DNA from: Luteibacter sp. SG786
GTDB taxonomy: Bacteria > Pseudomonadota > Gammaproteobacteria > Xanthomonadales > Rhodanobacteraceae
Direction of reading: 5' to 3'
DNA length: 64,000 nucleotides
Assembly (NCBI RefSeq): GCF_011759605.1
Contig: NZ_JAAOYX010000001.1
Span: 1,302,001 to 1,366,000, forward strand
Below, piece by piece: positions 24,725-33,430 of this stretch. How positions within the stretch are numbered: position 1 is the stretch's first letter; every line of letters starts with the position of its first letter. The notes beneath the pieces were generated by a model. That model was not told the DNA's origin and did not search any database. It saw only the letters and a program-made list of their open reading frames with translations. Position numbers and translations under genes: made by a program.

Positions 24725-27094
24725 TCAGTTACGCAGCGGCTTCCCCGTCGTCATCGTGTGCGCGATGCGGGCCTGGGTTTTCTCGGTTTGCGCCAGTTCC
24801 ACGAAGTGGCGGCGTTCCAGCGCCAGCAGCCATGCCTCGTCGACCAGCGAGCCGCGTTCGATCTTGCCGCCCGACAGCGTGTCGGCGATGCGGCTGGCGA
24901 TCTCGATATCGTGGGCGGACGCGAAATAGCCTTCCGCCATGTTCGCGAGCGAGGCCTTGAAGGTGGCCGTGGCCGTGTCGCCGGCTGCGGGAATGGCGCG
25001 CGCCGGCAACGGCGGGCGGTAGCCCGACTCGGCCATCGCCCGTGCCTGCGCCTTCGCCACGTGCAGGAGTTCATAGCTGTTGAAAACCACGATGTCGTCG
25101 TGGCGCAGCAGGCCGAGCGACTTGGCCTCGAGCGCGCTGGTGGACACCTTGGCCATTGCCACGGTCTCGAACACCTTCTTCAGGGATTCGAACGGATCTT
25201 CCGGGTTGGCCTGGGCCGCACGCACGGCCAGTTCCTTGAGGCCGCCGCCGGCGGGCAGCAGGCCAACGCCGGCCTCGACGAGGCCGATGTAGCTTTCCAG
25301 CGCCGCGACGGTTCGCGCCGAGTGCATCTGGAATTCGCAGCCGCCACCGAGGGCAAGGCCACGCACCGCGGCCACCACGGGCACCAGCGAGTACTTGATG
25401 CGCATGCTGGTGGCCTGGAAGTTCGCGACCATGGCCTCGAACTGCGCAAGCTTGCCTTCCTTAAGCAGACCCAGCGCACCCTTGAGGTCGGCGCCCGCCG
25501 AGAAGGGCTCGGACGGCTGCCACAGCACCACGCCGCGGAACTGCTGCTCGGCCAGACCGATGGCATGCTGGATGCCGTCGAGCACCTGGTCGTTCACCGT
25601 GTGCATCTTCGTCTTGAACGAGATCACGCCGATATCGTCGCCGGCATGCCACAGGCGCACGCCGTCGTTCTCCCAGACCGTGCTGCCCTTGTCGAACGTC
25701 TCGCCCAGGATCGGGTCGGGGAACGCCTGACGCTGGTACACCGGGTGGCTGGAGCGCGGCTTCTCGACGCCGTCGGCCGCCGAAAACGAACCCGCCTTGC
25801 CGTGCACGCCGTTACGGCCGTCGGTGACCCAGGCCGGCAGCGGCGCGCTGCTCATGGTCTTGCCGGCGGCGATGTCCTCGGCGATCCAGCCGGCAACCTG
25901 CTGCCAGCCGGCCGCTTGCCAGAGCTCGAACGGGCCGAGCTTCCACCCGTAACCCCAGCGAATGGCGAAGTCGACGTCGCGCGCGGTATCGGCGATGTCG
26001 GCCAGGTGATACGCGGTGTAGTGGAAGAGGTCGCGGAATACGGCCCACAGGAACTGCGCCTGCGGATCGGCCGAGGCGCGCAGCTTGGCGAACTTCTCGG
26101 CCGGGTCCTTGATGGCCAGGATGGCCGAGACCTCGTCGGACGCCTTCTGCTCGGATACACGGTAGTCCTGCTTCTGCAGGTCGAGCACCACGATGTCCTT
26201 GCCGGCCTTGCGGTACACGCCGGCCCCGGCCTTCTGACCGAGGGCGCCCTTGTCGATCAGGCCCTTCAGCCATGCCGGCGCCTGGAAGTAGGCGTGCCAG
26301 GGATCGTTGGGCAGGGTGTCCGCCATCGTCTTGACGACATGGGCCAGGGTGTCGAGGCCGACGACGTCTGCCGTGCGGAAGGTGGCGCTCTTCGGGCGGC
26401 CGATGGCCGGGCCCGTGAGGGCATCGACGGTGTCGAAGCCGAGACCGAACTTCTCGGTGTGGTGCATCGTGGACAGCATCGAGAACACGCCGATGCGGTT
26501 GCCGATGAAGTTGGGGGTGTCCTTGGCGTAGACCACGCCCTTGCCGAGAGTGGTGGTGAGGAAGGCTTCGAGGCCTTCCAGCACCGCACGGTCGGTGAGC
26601 TTCGTGGGGATCAGCTCCACGAGGTGCATGTAGCGCGGCGGATTGAAGAAATGCACGCCGGTGAAGCGGTGGCGCATCTCTTCCGGCAGCGCTTCGGCCA
26701 AGCCGTTGATCGACAGGCCGGAGGTGTTGCTGGCCAGCACGGCGGTCTTGGACACGTGCGGGGCGATCTTCGTATACAGATCGAGCTTCCAGTCCATCCG
26801 CTCGGCGATGGCCTCGATCACCAGGTCGACATCGGCCAACAGGGCCAGGTCTTCTTCATAGTTGGCCGGCACGATCGCGGCAGCCAGGTTTTTTTCGGCC
26901 AGCGGTGCGGGGGACAGCTTGGCGAGGTTGGCGATCGCCTTCATGGCGATGCCGCTCTTCGGGCCTTCCTTTGCCGGGAGGTCGAACAGCACGGTTTCCA
27001 CGTTGGCGTTCGTCAGGTGAGCGGCAATCTGCGCGCCCATGACGCCGGCGCCGAGTACCGCGGCCTTGCGAATGCGTAACGGTGTTGCGGTCAT
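24725..27094 (-). CDS. fadB: 3-hydroxyacyl-CoA dehydrogenase / enoyl-CoA hydratase, reversed domain order (FadN-like)
   Basis: A 789-residue two-domain enzyme. The dehydrogenase comes first: NAD-binding GAGVMG (15-20), catalytic region VHFFNPP (His148) and C-terminal helical domain to about 420. The enoyl-CoA hydratase/isomerase domain follows at about 475-680 (SAGADLKGAL, RGLALGGGCEF). The order is the reverse of E. coli FadB and like Bacillus FadN. It carries out hydration and oxidation of 2-enoyl-CoA. First structural gene of the operon with fadA; 34 bases separate it from the regulator gene. Confidence 0.92.
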   Translation of the reverse strand: MTATPLRIRKAAVLGAGVMGAQIAAHLTNANVETVLFDLPAKEGPKSGIAMKAIANLAKLSPAPLAEKNLAAAIVPANYEEDLALLADVDLVIEAIAERMDWKLDLYTKIAPHVSKTAVLASNTSGLSINGLAEALPEEMRHRFTGVHFFNPPRYMHLVELIPTKLTDRAVLEGLEAFLTTTLGKGVVYAKDTPNFIGNRIGVFSMLSTMHHTEKFGLGFDTVDALTGPAIGRPKSATFRTADVVGLDTLAHVVKTMADTLPNDPWHAYFQAPAWLKGLIDKGALGQKAGAGVYRKAGKDIVVLDLQKQDYRVSEQKASDEVSAILAIKDPAEKFAKLRASADPQAQFLWAVFRDLFHYTAYHLADIADTARDVDFAIRWGYGWKLGPFELWQAAGWQQVAGWIAEDIAAGKTMSSAPLPAWVTDGRNGVHGKAGSFSAADGVEKPRSSHPVYQRQAFPDPILGETFDKGSTVWENDGVRLWHAGDDIGVISFKTKMHTVNDQVLDGIQHAIGLAEQQFRGVVLWQPSEPFSAGADLKGALGLLKEGKLAQFEAMVANFQATSMRIKYSLVPVVAAVRGLALGGGCEFQMHSARTVAALESYIGLVEAGVGLLPAGGGLKELAVRAAQANPEDPFESLKKVFETVAMAKVSTSALEAKSLGLLRHDDIVVFNSYELLHVAKAQARAMAESGYRPPLPARAIPAAGDTATATFKASLANMAEGYFASAHDIEIASRIADTLSGGKIERGSLVDEAWLLALERRHFVELAQTEKTQARIAHTMTTGKPLRN

Positions 27095-27128
27095 GGTGTT
27101 CTCCGATAGCTCAATGATCGTTCCCCGG

Positions 27129-27791
27129 TCAGCGGGTGACCGGGGAATTGGAAACGGAAGGGTTGCGCAGGCCGGCGGCGGCGAAGCGGATGAGATGGTC
27201 CGCGGCTGCTTCGCGGTGGTCGCGCTCGGCGACGTCGCTCTTGCGCTGGATAATGCCGAAGTCGGCCATGGCGTATGTCAGGGCGCCGGTGACGATATCC
27301 AGGCGCCAGTAGATCTCTTCCCTGGCCAGGCCGGGCAGCAGGCGTCCGAATTCCGCGGCGAACTGGCGCAACACGTGGCCGTAGTTGTCCGAGAGGAAGC
27401 GGCGCAGGGTGTCGTTGTGCTCGGCATAGGCACGCGCCAACACACGGACGAAGGCGGCGCCGCCGCCGTCCGTTCGCGAGAGGTCGAGCGCCGGGCGGAT
27501 GTATGCGTCGAGCACATCCTCGAGCTGGGTCTCGTCCTGGTTCGCGATTTTCCCCAGGGCCGCCAGGCGCCGGCTGTTCAGTTCGTCGAGGCGGCGGCGA
27601 AACACTTCCTCGATGAGTTTGTCCTTGGAGCCGAAGTGGTAATTCACGGCGGCCAGGTTCACCCGCGCGGCTGCCGTCACCTGACGGAGCGATGCGCCCG
27701 CGAACCCGTGGGTGGCGAAAAGGGCCTCGGCAGCGCCCAGGATCCGCTCTTTCGTGCTGCGTTCGCGGGAGGCGTAGGGTGCGCTCGTCAT
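27129..27791 (-). CDS. psrA: TetR-family regulator, PsrA-like fatty-acid sensor
   Basis: A 220-residue TetR protein: HTH in residues 13-60 (ATHGFAGASLRQVTAAARVN... YHFGSKDKL) and an all-helical ligand domain. It heads the fadB-fadA operon and has a perfect TCAAACGATCGTTTGA palindrome 31 bases before its start. The known PsrA site in pseudomonads is (G/C)AAAC-N2-4-GTTT(G/C), which this contains, so I infer that it senses long-chain acyl-CoA and represses the operon and itself. Confidence 0.85.
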   Translation of the reverse strand: MTSAPYASRERSTKERILGAAEALFATHGFAGASLRQVTAAARVNLAAVNYHFGSKDKLIEEVFRRRLDELNSRRLAALGKIANQDETQLEDVLDAYIRPALDLSRTDGGGAAFVRVLARAYAEHNDTLRRFLSDNYGHVLRQFAAEFGRLLPGLAREEIYWRLDIVTGALTYAMADFGIIQRKSDVAERDHREAAADHLIRFAAAGLRNPSVSNSPVTR

Positions 27792-27822
27792 GTCGGCGGA
27801 CTCCGCAGGCGGTGGGTTTGAA

Positions 27823-27838
27823 TCAAACGATCGTTTGA
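27823..27838. promoter_or_regulatory. PsrA-type operator
   Basis: TCAAACGATCGTTTGA is a perfect 16-bp palindrome 31 bases upstream of the psrA start and about 200 bases before ndk. It contains CAAAC-GATC-GTTTG, the consensus form of PsrA sites. Confidence 0.8.
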
Positions 27839-27977
27839 GAGTACGCCCGGCCGCCCGGGCCGGTCAATCCGCGACCGCACATGCGCCTGCAACGGGGTTG
27901 CGGATCAGCTAGAATCTGTCAAGATTTCGTGTGCTAAGTCAGTCATTCCGGACGGCTTTAGCCGTAAACTGGCATCC

Positions 27978-27995
27978 GGCGCCCCCTAAGGCGCC
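27978..27995 (+). promoter_or_regulatory. Hairpin in the ndk leader
   Basis: GGCGCC-CCCTAA-GGCGCC forms a 6-bp stem 41 bases before the ndk start. A second small palindrome ACGGCTTTAGCCGT lies at about 27952-27965. They may shape the 5' leader. No riboswitch class is recognised. Confidence 0.35.
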
Positions 27996-28036
27996 CATGA
28001 TCTTCCTTGTCTTATTCCTATTCCCGGAGCACCCGT

Positions 28037-28462
28037 ATGGCGCTGGAGCGCACCCTTTCGATCATCAAGCCCGATGCCGTCAAGAAGAACGTCGTCGGCG
28101 AAATCCTTGCCCGCTTCGAGAAGGCCGGCCTCAAGGTCGTGGCCGCGCGCATGGCGCAGCTGAGCCGCGCCGAAGCCGAAGGCTTCTACGCCGTCCACAA
28201 GGAGCGTCCGTTCTTCAAGGCGCTGGTCGATTTCATGATCTCCGGCCCCGTCATGATCCAGGTGCTGGAGGGTGAGGGCGCCATCCTGAAGAACCGCGAC
28301 CTCATGGGTGCCACCAACCCCAAGGAAGCCGCCCCGGGCACGATCCGCGCCGACTTCGCCGAGTCGATCGACGCCAACGCCGTCCACGGTTCCGATGCGC
28401 CGGAAACCGCGGCGGTGGAAATCGCCTATTTCTTCCGCACGACGGAAGTCGTCTCCCACTGA
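28037..28462 (+). CDS. ndk: Nucleoside diphosphate kinase
   Basis: A 141-residue Ndk beginning [18 protein letters not shown], with the active-site stretch ending [12 protein letters not shown] (catalytic His in HGSD). It balances NTP pools. The start ATG 28037 has GGAG 9 bases upstream; an in-frame start at 28007 is rejected. It heads the conserved ndk-rlmN-pilW-rodZ-yfgM-bamB-der cluster; rlmN follows by 8 bases. Confidence 0.97.
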   Translation: MALERTLSIIKPDAVKKNVVGEILARFEKAGLKVVAARMAQLSRAEAEGFYAVHKERPFFKALVDFMISGPVMIQVLEGEGAILKNRDLMGATNPKEAAPGTIRADFAESIDANAVHGSDAPETAAVEIAYFFRTTEVVSH

Positions 28463-28470
28463 GTCATGCC

Positions 28471-29595
28471 GTGAATACGCCCGCCGAAAAGGTCAATCTG
28501 CTCGACTTCGATCGCCAGGGGCTGCGCGATTTCTTCGCCCAGCTCGGCGAGAAGCCGTATCGCGCCGAGCAGGTCATGAAGTGGATCTACCACCGTCTCG
28601 AAAGCAATTTCGAGAAGATGACCGATGTCGGCAAGGCGTTGCGCGAAAAACTCAGCGCCAGCTGCTACGTGGGCCCGCCGAAAACCGTGTTCGAGAAAGG
28701 CGCGGTCGACGGCACCCACAAGTGGCTGCTGGGCATGGATGGCGGCAACGCCATCGAGACGGTGTACATCCCGGAGCCGACCCGCGGCACGCTGTGCGTG
28801 TCGTCGCAGGTCGGCTGCGCCCTGAACTGCCAGTTCTGCTCCACGGCCACCCAGGGCTTCTCCCGCAACCTGTCCACGGCTGAGATCATCGGCCAGGTAT
28901 GGGTCGCGGCCAAACATCTCGGCAACGTGCCGCACCAGCAGCGCCGCATCACCAACGTGGTGATGATGGGCATGGGCGAGCCGCTGCTGAACTTCGACAA
29001 CGTGGTGAAGGCCATGAGCCTGATGCGCGACGACCTGGGCTTCGGCCTGGCGAGCAAGCGCGTCACGCTGTCCACGGCCGGCCTCGTGCCGATGATCGAC
29101 CGCCTCTCCGCCGAAAGCGACGTCTCCCTGGCCGTATCGCTGCACGCGGCCAACGACGAACTGCGCACGGAGCTGGTGCCGCTGAACAAGCGTTACCCGC
29201 TGGCGGAGCTGATGGGCGCCTGCGAGCGTTACATCCAGCGTGCGCCGCGCACCTCGATCACCTTCGAATACACGCTCATGAAGGGCGTGAACGACCAGCC
29301 CGAGCACGCGCGCCAGCTCATCAAGTTCATGCGCCGTCTTCCGGGGGCGAACAAGGTCAACCTCATTCCGTTCAATCCGTTCCCGGGGACGCGTTTCGAG
29401 CGTTCCGGCCAGGACGAGATCCGCGCGTTCCAGACCCAACTGCTCAACGCGGGCGTGTTGACCATGCTGCGCCGTACCCGTGGCGACGACATCGACGCCG
29501 CCTGCGGTCAGTTGAAGGGGCAGGTCGTGGACCGTACCCGCCGGCAGGCGGAGTTCCGCAAGAAACTCGGAGAGGGAGTGGTGAATGCGGCTTGA
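28471..29595 (+). CDS. rlmN: Dual-specificity rRNA/tRNA adenine-C2 methyltransferase
   Basis: A 374-residue radical SAM enzyme. The cluster-binding Cys are 116, 120 and 123 ([15 protein letters not shown]), and the methyl-carrying Cys is near 345 (DIDAACGQL). RlmN methylates A2503 of 23S rRNA and A37 of some tRNAs. It starts with GTG 28471; the upstream ATG 28466 runs directly into a stop. It overlaps pilW by 11 bases. Confidence 0.96.
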   Translation: MNTPAEKVNLLDFDRQGLRDFFAQLGEKPYRAEQVMKWIYHRLESNFEKMTDVGKALREKLSASCYVGPPKTVFEKGAVDGTHKWLLGMDGGNAIETVYIPEPTRGTLCVSSQVGCALNCQFCSTATQGFSRNLSTAEIIGQVWVAAKHLGNVPHQQRRITNVVMMGMGEPLLNFDNVVKAMSLMRDDLGFGLASKRVTLSTAGLVPMIDRLSAESDVSLAVSLHAANDELRTELVPLNKRYPLAELMGACERYIQRAPRTSITFEYTLMKGVNDQPEHARQLIKFMRRLPGANKVNLIPFNPFPGTRFERSGQDEIRAFQTQLLNAGVLTMLRRTRGDDIDAACGQLKGQVVDRTRRQAEFRKKLGEGVVNAA

Positions 29596-30355
29596 GCGTT
29601 GGGGACTCCTGGCCGCGCTCGCGTTCGCGTGCGCCGGCTGCGTGGGCGACGGCTCGGGCCTCCGGCCTTCGACGGCCGCGGAGGATCGCGCCAAGGGCGC
29701 CGAGGTCTATACGGAGCTTGGCCAGCGCTACATGCAGAACGGCGACCTCAAGGGCGCCATGGAAAAACTCCAGAAAGCGCTTCAGTTCGACCCGAAATAC
29801 GTTCCGGCCCATACGGTTATCGCCGTGCTCTACGAGCGCATCAACGACCCGGTGAATGCCGAACTGCACTATCGCAAGGCCGTGGAATACGACCCGAAGA
29901 AGGGCTCGGTGAACAACAACCTCGCCGTGTTCCTGTGCACCCAGCATCGGCCGGCGGAGGCAAAGCCGTACTTCGATCGCGCCCTGGCCGACCCGTTCTA
30001 CGAAACGCCGGACCTCGCGCTCAGCAATGCGGGCACCTGCCAGCTGCAATCTCAGGATTACGACGCCGCCGAGGGTTATTTCCGCAAGGCGATCGAGCGC
30101 AATCCGAATAACGCGGACGCCCTGTATCAGATGGCGCACGTGTTGTACCTTAAGAACGATGCATTCCGGGCGCGTGCCTTCCTGCAACGCTACGAGGCGC
30201 TGGGGGCGCCGAGTCCGGATTCGTTGAAGCTCGGTCACGATATCGAGCTCCGTCTGGGCAACGGGGAGGGTGCCCAGGACTACGCCAAACGCCTGCGCGA
30301 AAGGTTCCCGGATTCGGATCCCGCGCACGCACTCGAAGCCACCGCACGTCAATGA
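29585..30355 (+). CDS. pilW: Type IV pilus pilotin lipoprotein PilW/PilF with TPRs
   Basis: A 256-residue lipoprotein: signal [19 protein letters not shown] with lipobox CAGC, then six TPR-like repeats (e.g. [40 protein letters not shown]). In pseudomonads and xanthomonads the pilotin brings the PilQ secretin to the outer membrane. It overlaps rlmN and rodZ, so translation is coupled. Confidence 0.9.
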   Translation: MRLERWGLLAALAFACAGCVGDGSGLRPSTAAEDRAKGAEVYTELGQRYMQNGDLKGAMEKLQKALQFDPKYVPAHTVIAVLYERINDPVNAELHYRKAVEYDPKKGSVNNNLAVFLCTQHRPAEAKPYFDRALADPFYETPDLALSNAGTCQLQSQDYDAAEGYFRKAIERNPNNADALYQMAHVLYLKNDAFRARAFLQRYEALGAPSPDSLKLGHDIELRLGNGEGAQDYAKRLRERFPDSDPAHALEATARQ

Positions 30356-31410
30356 CCCCAGTATCTTCGAATTCTTCCGGTCGGGACGGACGCGAACAGG
30401 ACCTGTTCGCCGGGCTCGAGCCGAATGCACACAGGGAGCATGTCATGGATCCGCAAATCGAGGCCCCTGCCGACGAGGGCCGCGTGCTGATCGATCACGC
30501 AGCGCCCGCCGCCGGCTTCGGTAGCCGGTTGCGCGCCGCGCGCGAAGCTCGCGGCTTCAGCATCGAGGCCTGCGGACAGGCGTTGCGCCTGCCGACGCGC
30601 CTCCTGCGCCAGCTCGAGGCCGGCGAATACGGCGGCATCGATTACCAGGTGTACCTCGCCGGGTATCTCACGAAATACGGGCGCCACGTGGGCGTGGACG
30701 AAGAGGCCATCCAGGCCGAACTCGCCCGCCTCACGCCGCGTCAGCCGGAGCTCGTCGTCACCGGCGGCGTCTCCCATTCCCGTTATCTGTTCGAGCGTTA
30801 CCTCACCGCGGCCACCTACGTGGTGCTGACGGCGGTGATCATCGTGCCGATGGTGTGGCTGGGTGTGCGCGGCACGCTCGACCGCGACATGGCGCGTCTT
30901 TCCCCGCTCGACGCCACGCCGGTGGCGCAGCAGGACGCTCCTGCCGCGCCGTCGTCCAGTGCGGGCGGCAGCGTTGCCGTCACCGAGGCGAAGCCGGTCG
31001 CCGCCGGCGAACCCCGTGTGGAAGACCAGCAGCCCCTGATGGCCTCCATGGCCATGTTCCCGCCGCTCGACCACGCCACGGCCAACAAGGCACCGCTGGC
31101 CTCCGCGGCGCCCACGCCCGACAACGCGTCTGGCCAGGGCGCGCACAGCCTCACGCTGAACCTGCCTTCCGCCAGCTGGGTGGAAGTCACGGCGGCCGAC
31201 GGTTCGCGTCTGGAGTACGGGATCCTGCCGGCCGGCACGCAGAAGTCGTACCGCAGCGACTCCCAGCTCGACGTCCGCATCGGTAACGCCACCGGTGCCC
31301 AGGTGACGGTCGACGGGCAGCCGGTGCAGCTGGACGCGTTCCGCCGTGCCAATGTGGCCCGGTTCCGCGTCGACGTCCGCGACGGCAAGGCTTCGCCCAC
31401 CGCCCTCTGA
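30352..31410 (+). CDS. rodZ: RodZ-like cytoskeletal protein (HTH + TM + DUF4115)
   Basis: A 352-residue protein: N-terminal XRE-like helix-turn-helix (about 57-115, GSRLRAAREARG ... LEAGEYGGIDYQVYLAGYL), a membrane segment (151-171), a Pro/Ala/Ser-rich linker, and a C-terminal beta domain (SLTLNLPSASWVEVTAADG) typical of RodZ. RodZ links MreB to the wall-elongation machinery. The start at 30352 overlaps the pilW stop (ATGA); an alternative ATG at 30445 has a better ribosome site (GGGAG) and would drop 31 residues. Confidence 0.88.
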   Translation: MTPVSSNSSGRDGREQDLFAGLEPNAHREHVMDPQIEAPADEGRVLIDHAAPAAGFGSRLRAAREARGFSIEACGQALRLPTRLLRQLEAGEYGGIDYQVYLAGYLTKYGRHVGVDEEAIQAELARLTPRQPELVVTGGVSHSRYLFERYLTAATYVVLTAVIIVPMVWLGVRGTLDRDMARLSPLDATPVAQQDAPAAPSSSAGGSVAVTEAKPVAAGEPRVEDQQPLMASMAMFPPLDHATANKAPLASAAPTPDNASGQGAHSLTLNLPSASWVEVTAADGSRLEYGILPAGTQKSYRSDSQLDVRIGNATGAQVTVDGQPVQLDAFRRANVARFRVDVRDGKASPTAL

Positions 31411-31562
31411 TCCCTGCGGCACGCCGTGCGCACACTGCGCGGCGCCGCCTGCCCGTGCTTTTCGGGTATCCTTGCCTATTGATCCGTGCCGTCATCGCCG
31501 ATGGCCGGCCCGGGCTCGTTCCCTCCCTCGGATTTGCTGCGCGGAGCGCAGTGGGTGATTGC

Positions 31563-32213
31563 ATGGCATTCGACGTATACGACGACTACGAACAGGGCGA
31601 ACGCGTCCAGCAGTGGCTGCGCAAGAACGGCGTCTCGATCGCCGTGGGCATCGGCCTGGGCCTGGCGCTGATCTTCGGCTGGCAGCAGTGGAAGTCGCAT
31701 CGGGCGAACCACGAGCAGGCCGCCGCCGGCGAATACTCGGCGTTGCAGCTTGCCGTGGCCCAGAGCCGCGCCAACGAGATCGACATGCGTACGGAAACCC
31801 TGCTCAAGGATTACTCGGACACCGCCTGGTCGGTGTTCGCCGCCAGCGAACGTGCCCAGCGCAACCTCCTTGCCGGCCAGTTCGACAAGGCAGCGGGCGA
31901 CCTTGACTGGGCGAAGGCCCACGCGAAGGATTCCACGCTCAAGGCCCTCGTGTCGTTTCGCGGGGCCCAGCTGAAGTACGCGCAAGGCAAGCCGCAGGAT
32001 GCCATTGCCGCCCTGGACGGCATGGACGGCAAGACGTTCGTGGCGCTCTCGCAGGAACTCCGTGGCGACGCGCTGGTCAAGCTGGGTCGTCCCGACGATG
32101 CGCGCAAGGCCTACCAAGCCGCCATCGCCGCCATGGGCGACAGTGCACCGCAGCGCGGTGTGGTCCAAACCAAACTCGATGATCTGGCCGTGGCCGGGAA
32201 GCAGGGTGCATGA
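31563..32213 (+). CDS. yfgM: YfgM-type membrane-anchored TPR protein
   Basis: A 216-residue protein with a cytoplasmic N-terminal stretch (DVYDDYEQGERVQQWLRKNG), one membrane segment (about 24-41) and periplasmic TPR-like helices. YfgM associates with SecYEG and the chaperone PpiD. It precedes bamB with a 4-base overlap. In E. coli, ispG and hisS lie between rodZ and yfgM; here only 152 bases separate them. Confidence 0.92.
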   Translation: MAFDVYDDYEQGERVQQWLRKNGVSIAVGIGLGLALIFGWQQWKSHRANHEQAAAGEYSALQLAVAQSRANEIDMRTETLLKDYSDTAWSVFAASERAQRNLLAGQFDKAAGDLDWAKAHAKDSTLKALVSFRGAQLKYAQGKPQDAIAALDGMDGKTFVALSQELRGDALVKLGRPDDARKAYQAAIAAMGDSAPQRGVVQTKLDDLAVAGKQGA

Positions 32214-33409
32214 AACGTTTCTGGGCAATCGCGTTGACTTCGTCGCTGGTCGTTCTGGCCGGCTGCCATTCGTTCAAGAAGGAAAACGTCGAACCGCCGA
32301 CCCCGCTCGACAAGAAATTCGAGCCGACGCTAAAGGTCGAGCGCGTGTGGAAGTCCAGCATCGGTGACGGTGCCGCCGAATCCGGCGTGCGCATGCGGCC
32401 GACTGTGTCCGACGGCGTGCTCTACGCCGCCAGCACGGACGGGAAGATCGCCGCGTTCGAAGCGTCCACCGGCAAGAAGCTCTGGTCGAAGAGCACCCGC
32501 CAGCACGGCTGGTTCGGCTGGGGCGACGCCAAGCGCGAAGACGCCCGCTTCTCCGGCGGCCCCGGTGCGGCCGGCGATCTGGTGGCCATCGGCACGCTGG
32601 ACGGCCACCTGTACGGCATCAACGCGAAGGACGGCGAACGCCGCTGGGCCACCGAGGTGTCCTCGGAAGTCATCACCGCGCCGGTGATCGTCGGCGATCT
32701 CGTGGTGGTCCGCACGAACGACGGCCGCGTCTACGGCATCGACGCCAAGTCCGGCGAGCGCCGCTGGGTTTACGACCAGTCGCAGGTGCCGCTGCTCAGC
32801 CTGCGCGGCAACAGCCGCCTCCTGGTGGCCAACGGCGTGGTGTTCTTCGGCAGCGATGCCGGCAAGCTCGTGGCACTGCGCCTCGACAACGGTGAGAAGC
32901 TCTGGGAGCAGACGCTCGCCACCGGCGAAGGCCGTACCGAAATCGACCGTCTCTCCGACGCCGACGGCGCGCTGGTCCTCGATGGCAGCACCCTCTACGG
33001 CGCGGCTTACCACGGCCAGCTCACGGCCATTGACGGTCCCAGCGGCCGCCCGCTGTGGAACCACGCGCTGTCCACCTTCACTTCGCTCGATGTGCACGGC
33101 AATGCCGTGTTCGGTGTGGACGACGTTTCCGAGGTGCTTGCCTACGACAAGTCCGGCGGCGCCAACATCTGGAAGCAAAGCGCCCTGAAGTATCGCTGGC
33201 TCACCGGCCCGGCGGTGCAGGGCAACTATGTGGTCGTGGGCGATCTCGACGGCCACATCCATTGGCTCGACAGCAGCGACGGCAAGATCGTGGCCCGCGA
33301 GCGCCTGTCCAAGAAAGCCATTCGTGCCCAGCCCCTTGTGGTGGGCGATACCGTCTACGTCGAGGATGTCGAGGGCCATATCGGCGCCTACCGCATCCCG
33401 GCGAACTGA
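32210..33409 (+). CDS. bamB: Outer-membrane assembly lipoprotein BamB
   Basis: A 399-residue lipoprotein (signal MKRFWAIALTSSLVVLAGC, lipobox LAGC) followed by an eight-bladed PQQ-like beta propeller visible as repeated VYGIDAKSGERRW / VVRTNDGRVYGI units. BamB is part of the BAM complex that inserts outer-membrane proteins. It is co-translated with yfgM and followed by der after 21 bases. Confidence 0.95.
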   Translation: MKRFWAIALTSSLVVLAGCHSFKKENVEPPTPLDKKFEPTLKVERVWKSSIGDGAAESGVRMRPTVSDGVLYAASTDGKIAAFEASTGKKLWSKSTRQHGWFGWGDAKREDARFSGGPGAAGDLVAIGTLDGHLYGINAKDGERRWATEVSSEVITAPVIVGDLVVVRTNDGRVYGIDAKSGERRWVYDQSQVPLLSLRGNSRLLVANGVVFFGSDAGKLVALRLDNGEKLWEQTLATGEGRTEIDRLSDADGALVLDGSTLYGAAYHGQLTAIDGPSGRPLWNHALSTFTSLDVHGNAVFGVDDVSEVLAYDKSGGANIWKQSALKYRWLTGPAVQGNYVVVGDLDGHIHWLDSSDGKIVARERLSKKAIRAQPLVVGDTVYVEDVEGHIGAYRIPAN

Positions 33410-33430
33410 TCCAAGGAATGATGTACCCCC

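Noticed and set aside
31472-31480. TTGCCTATT upstream of yfgM as another AraC site
   Set aside because: Only nine bases match and it is in the housekeeping cluster with no AraC gene nearby.
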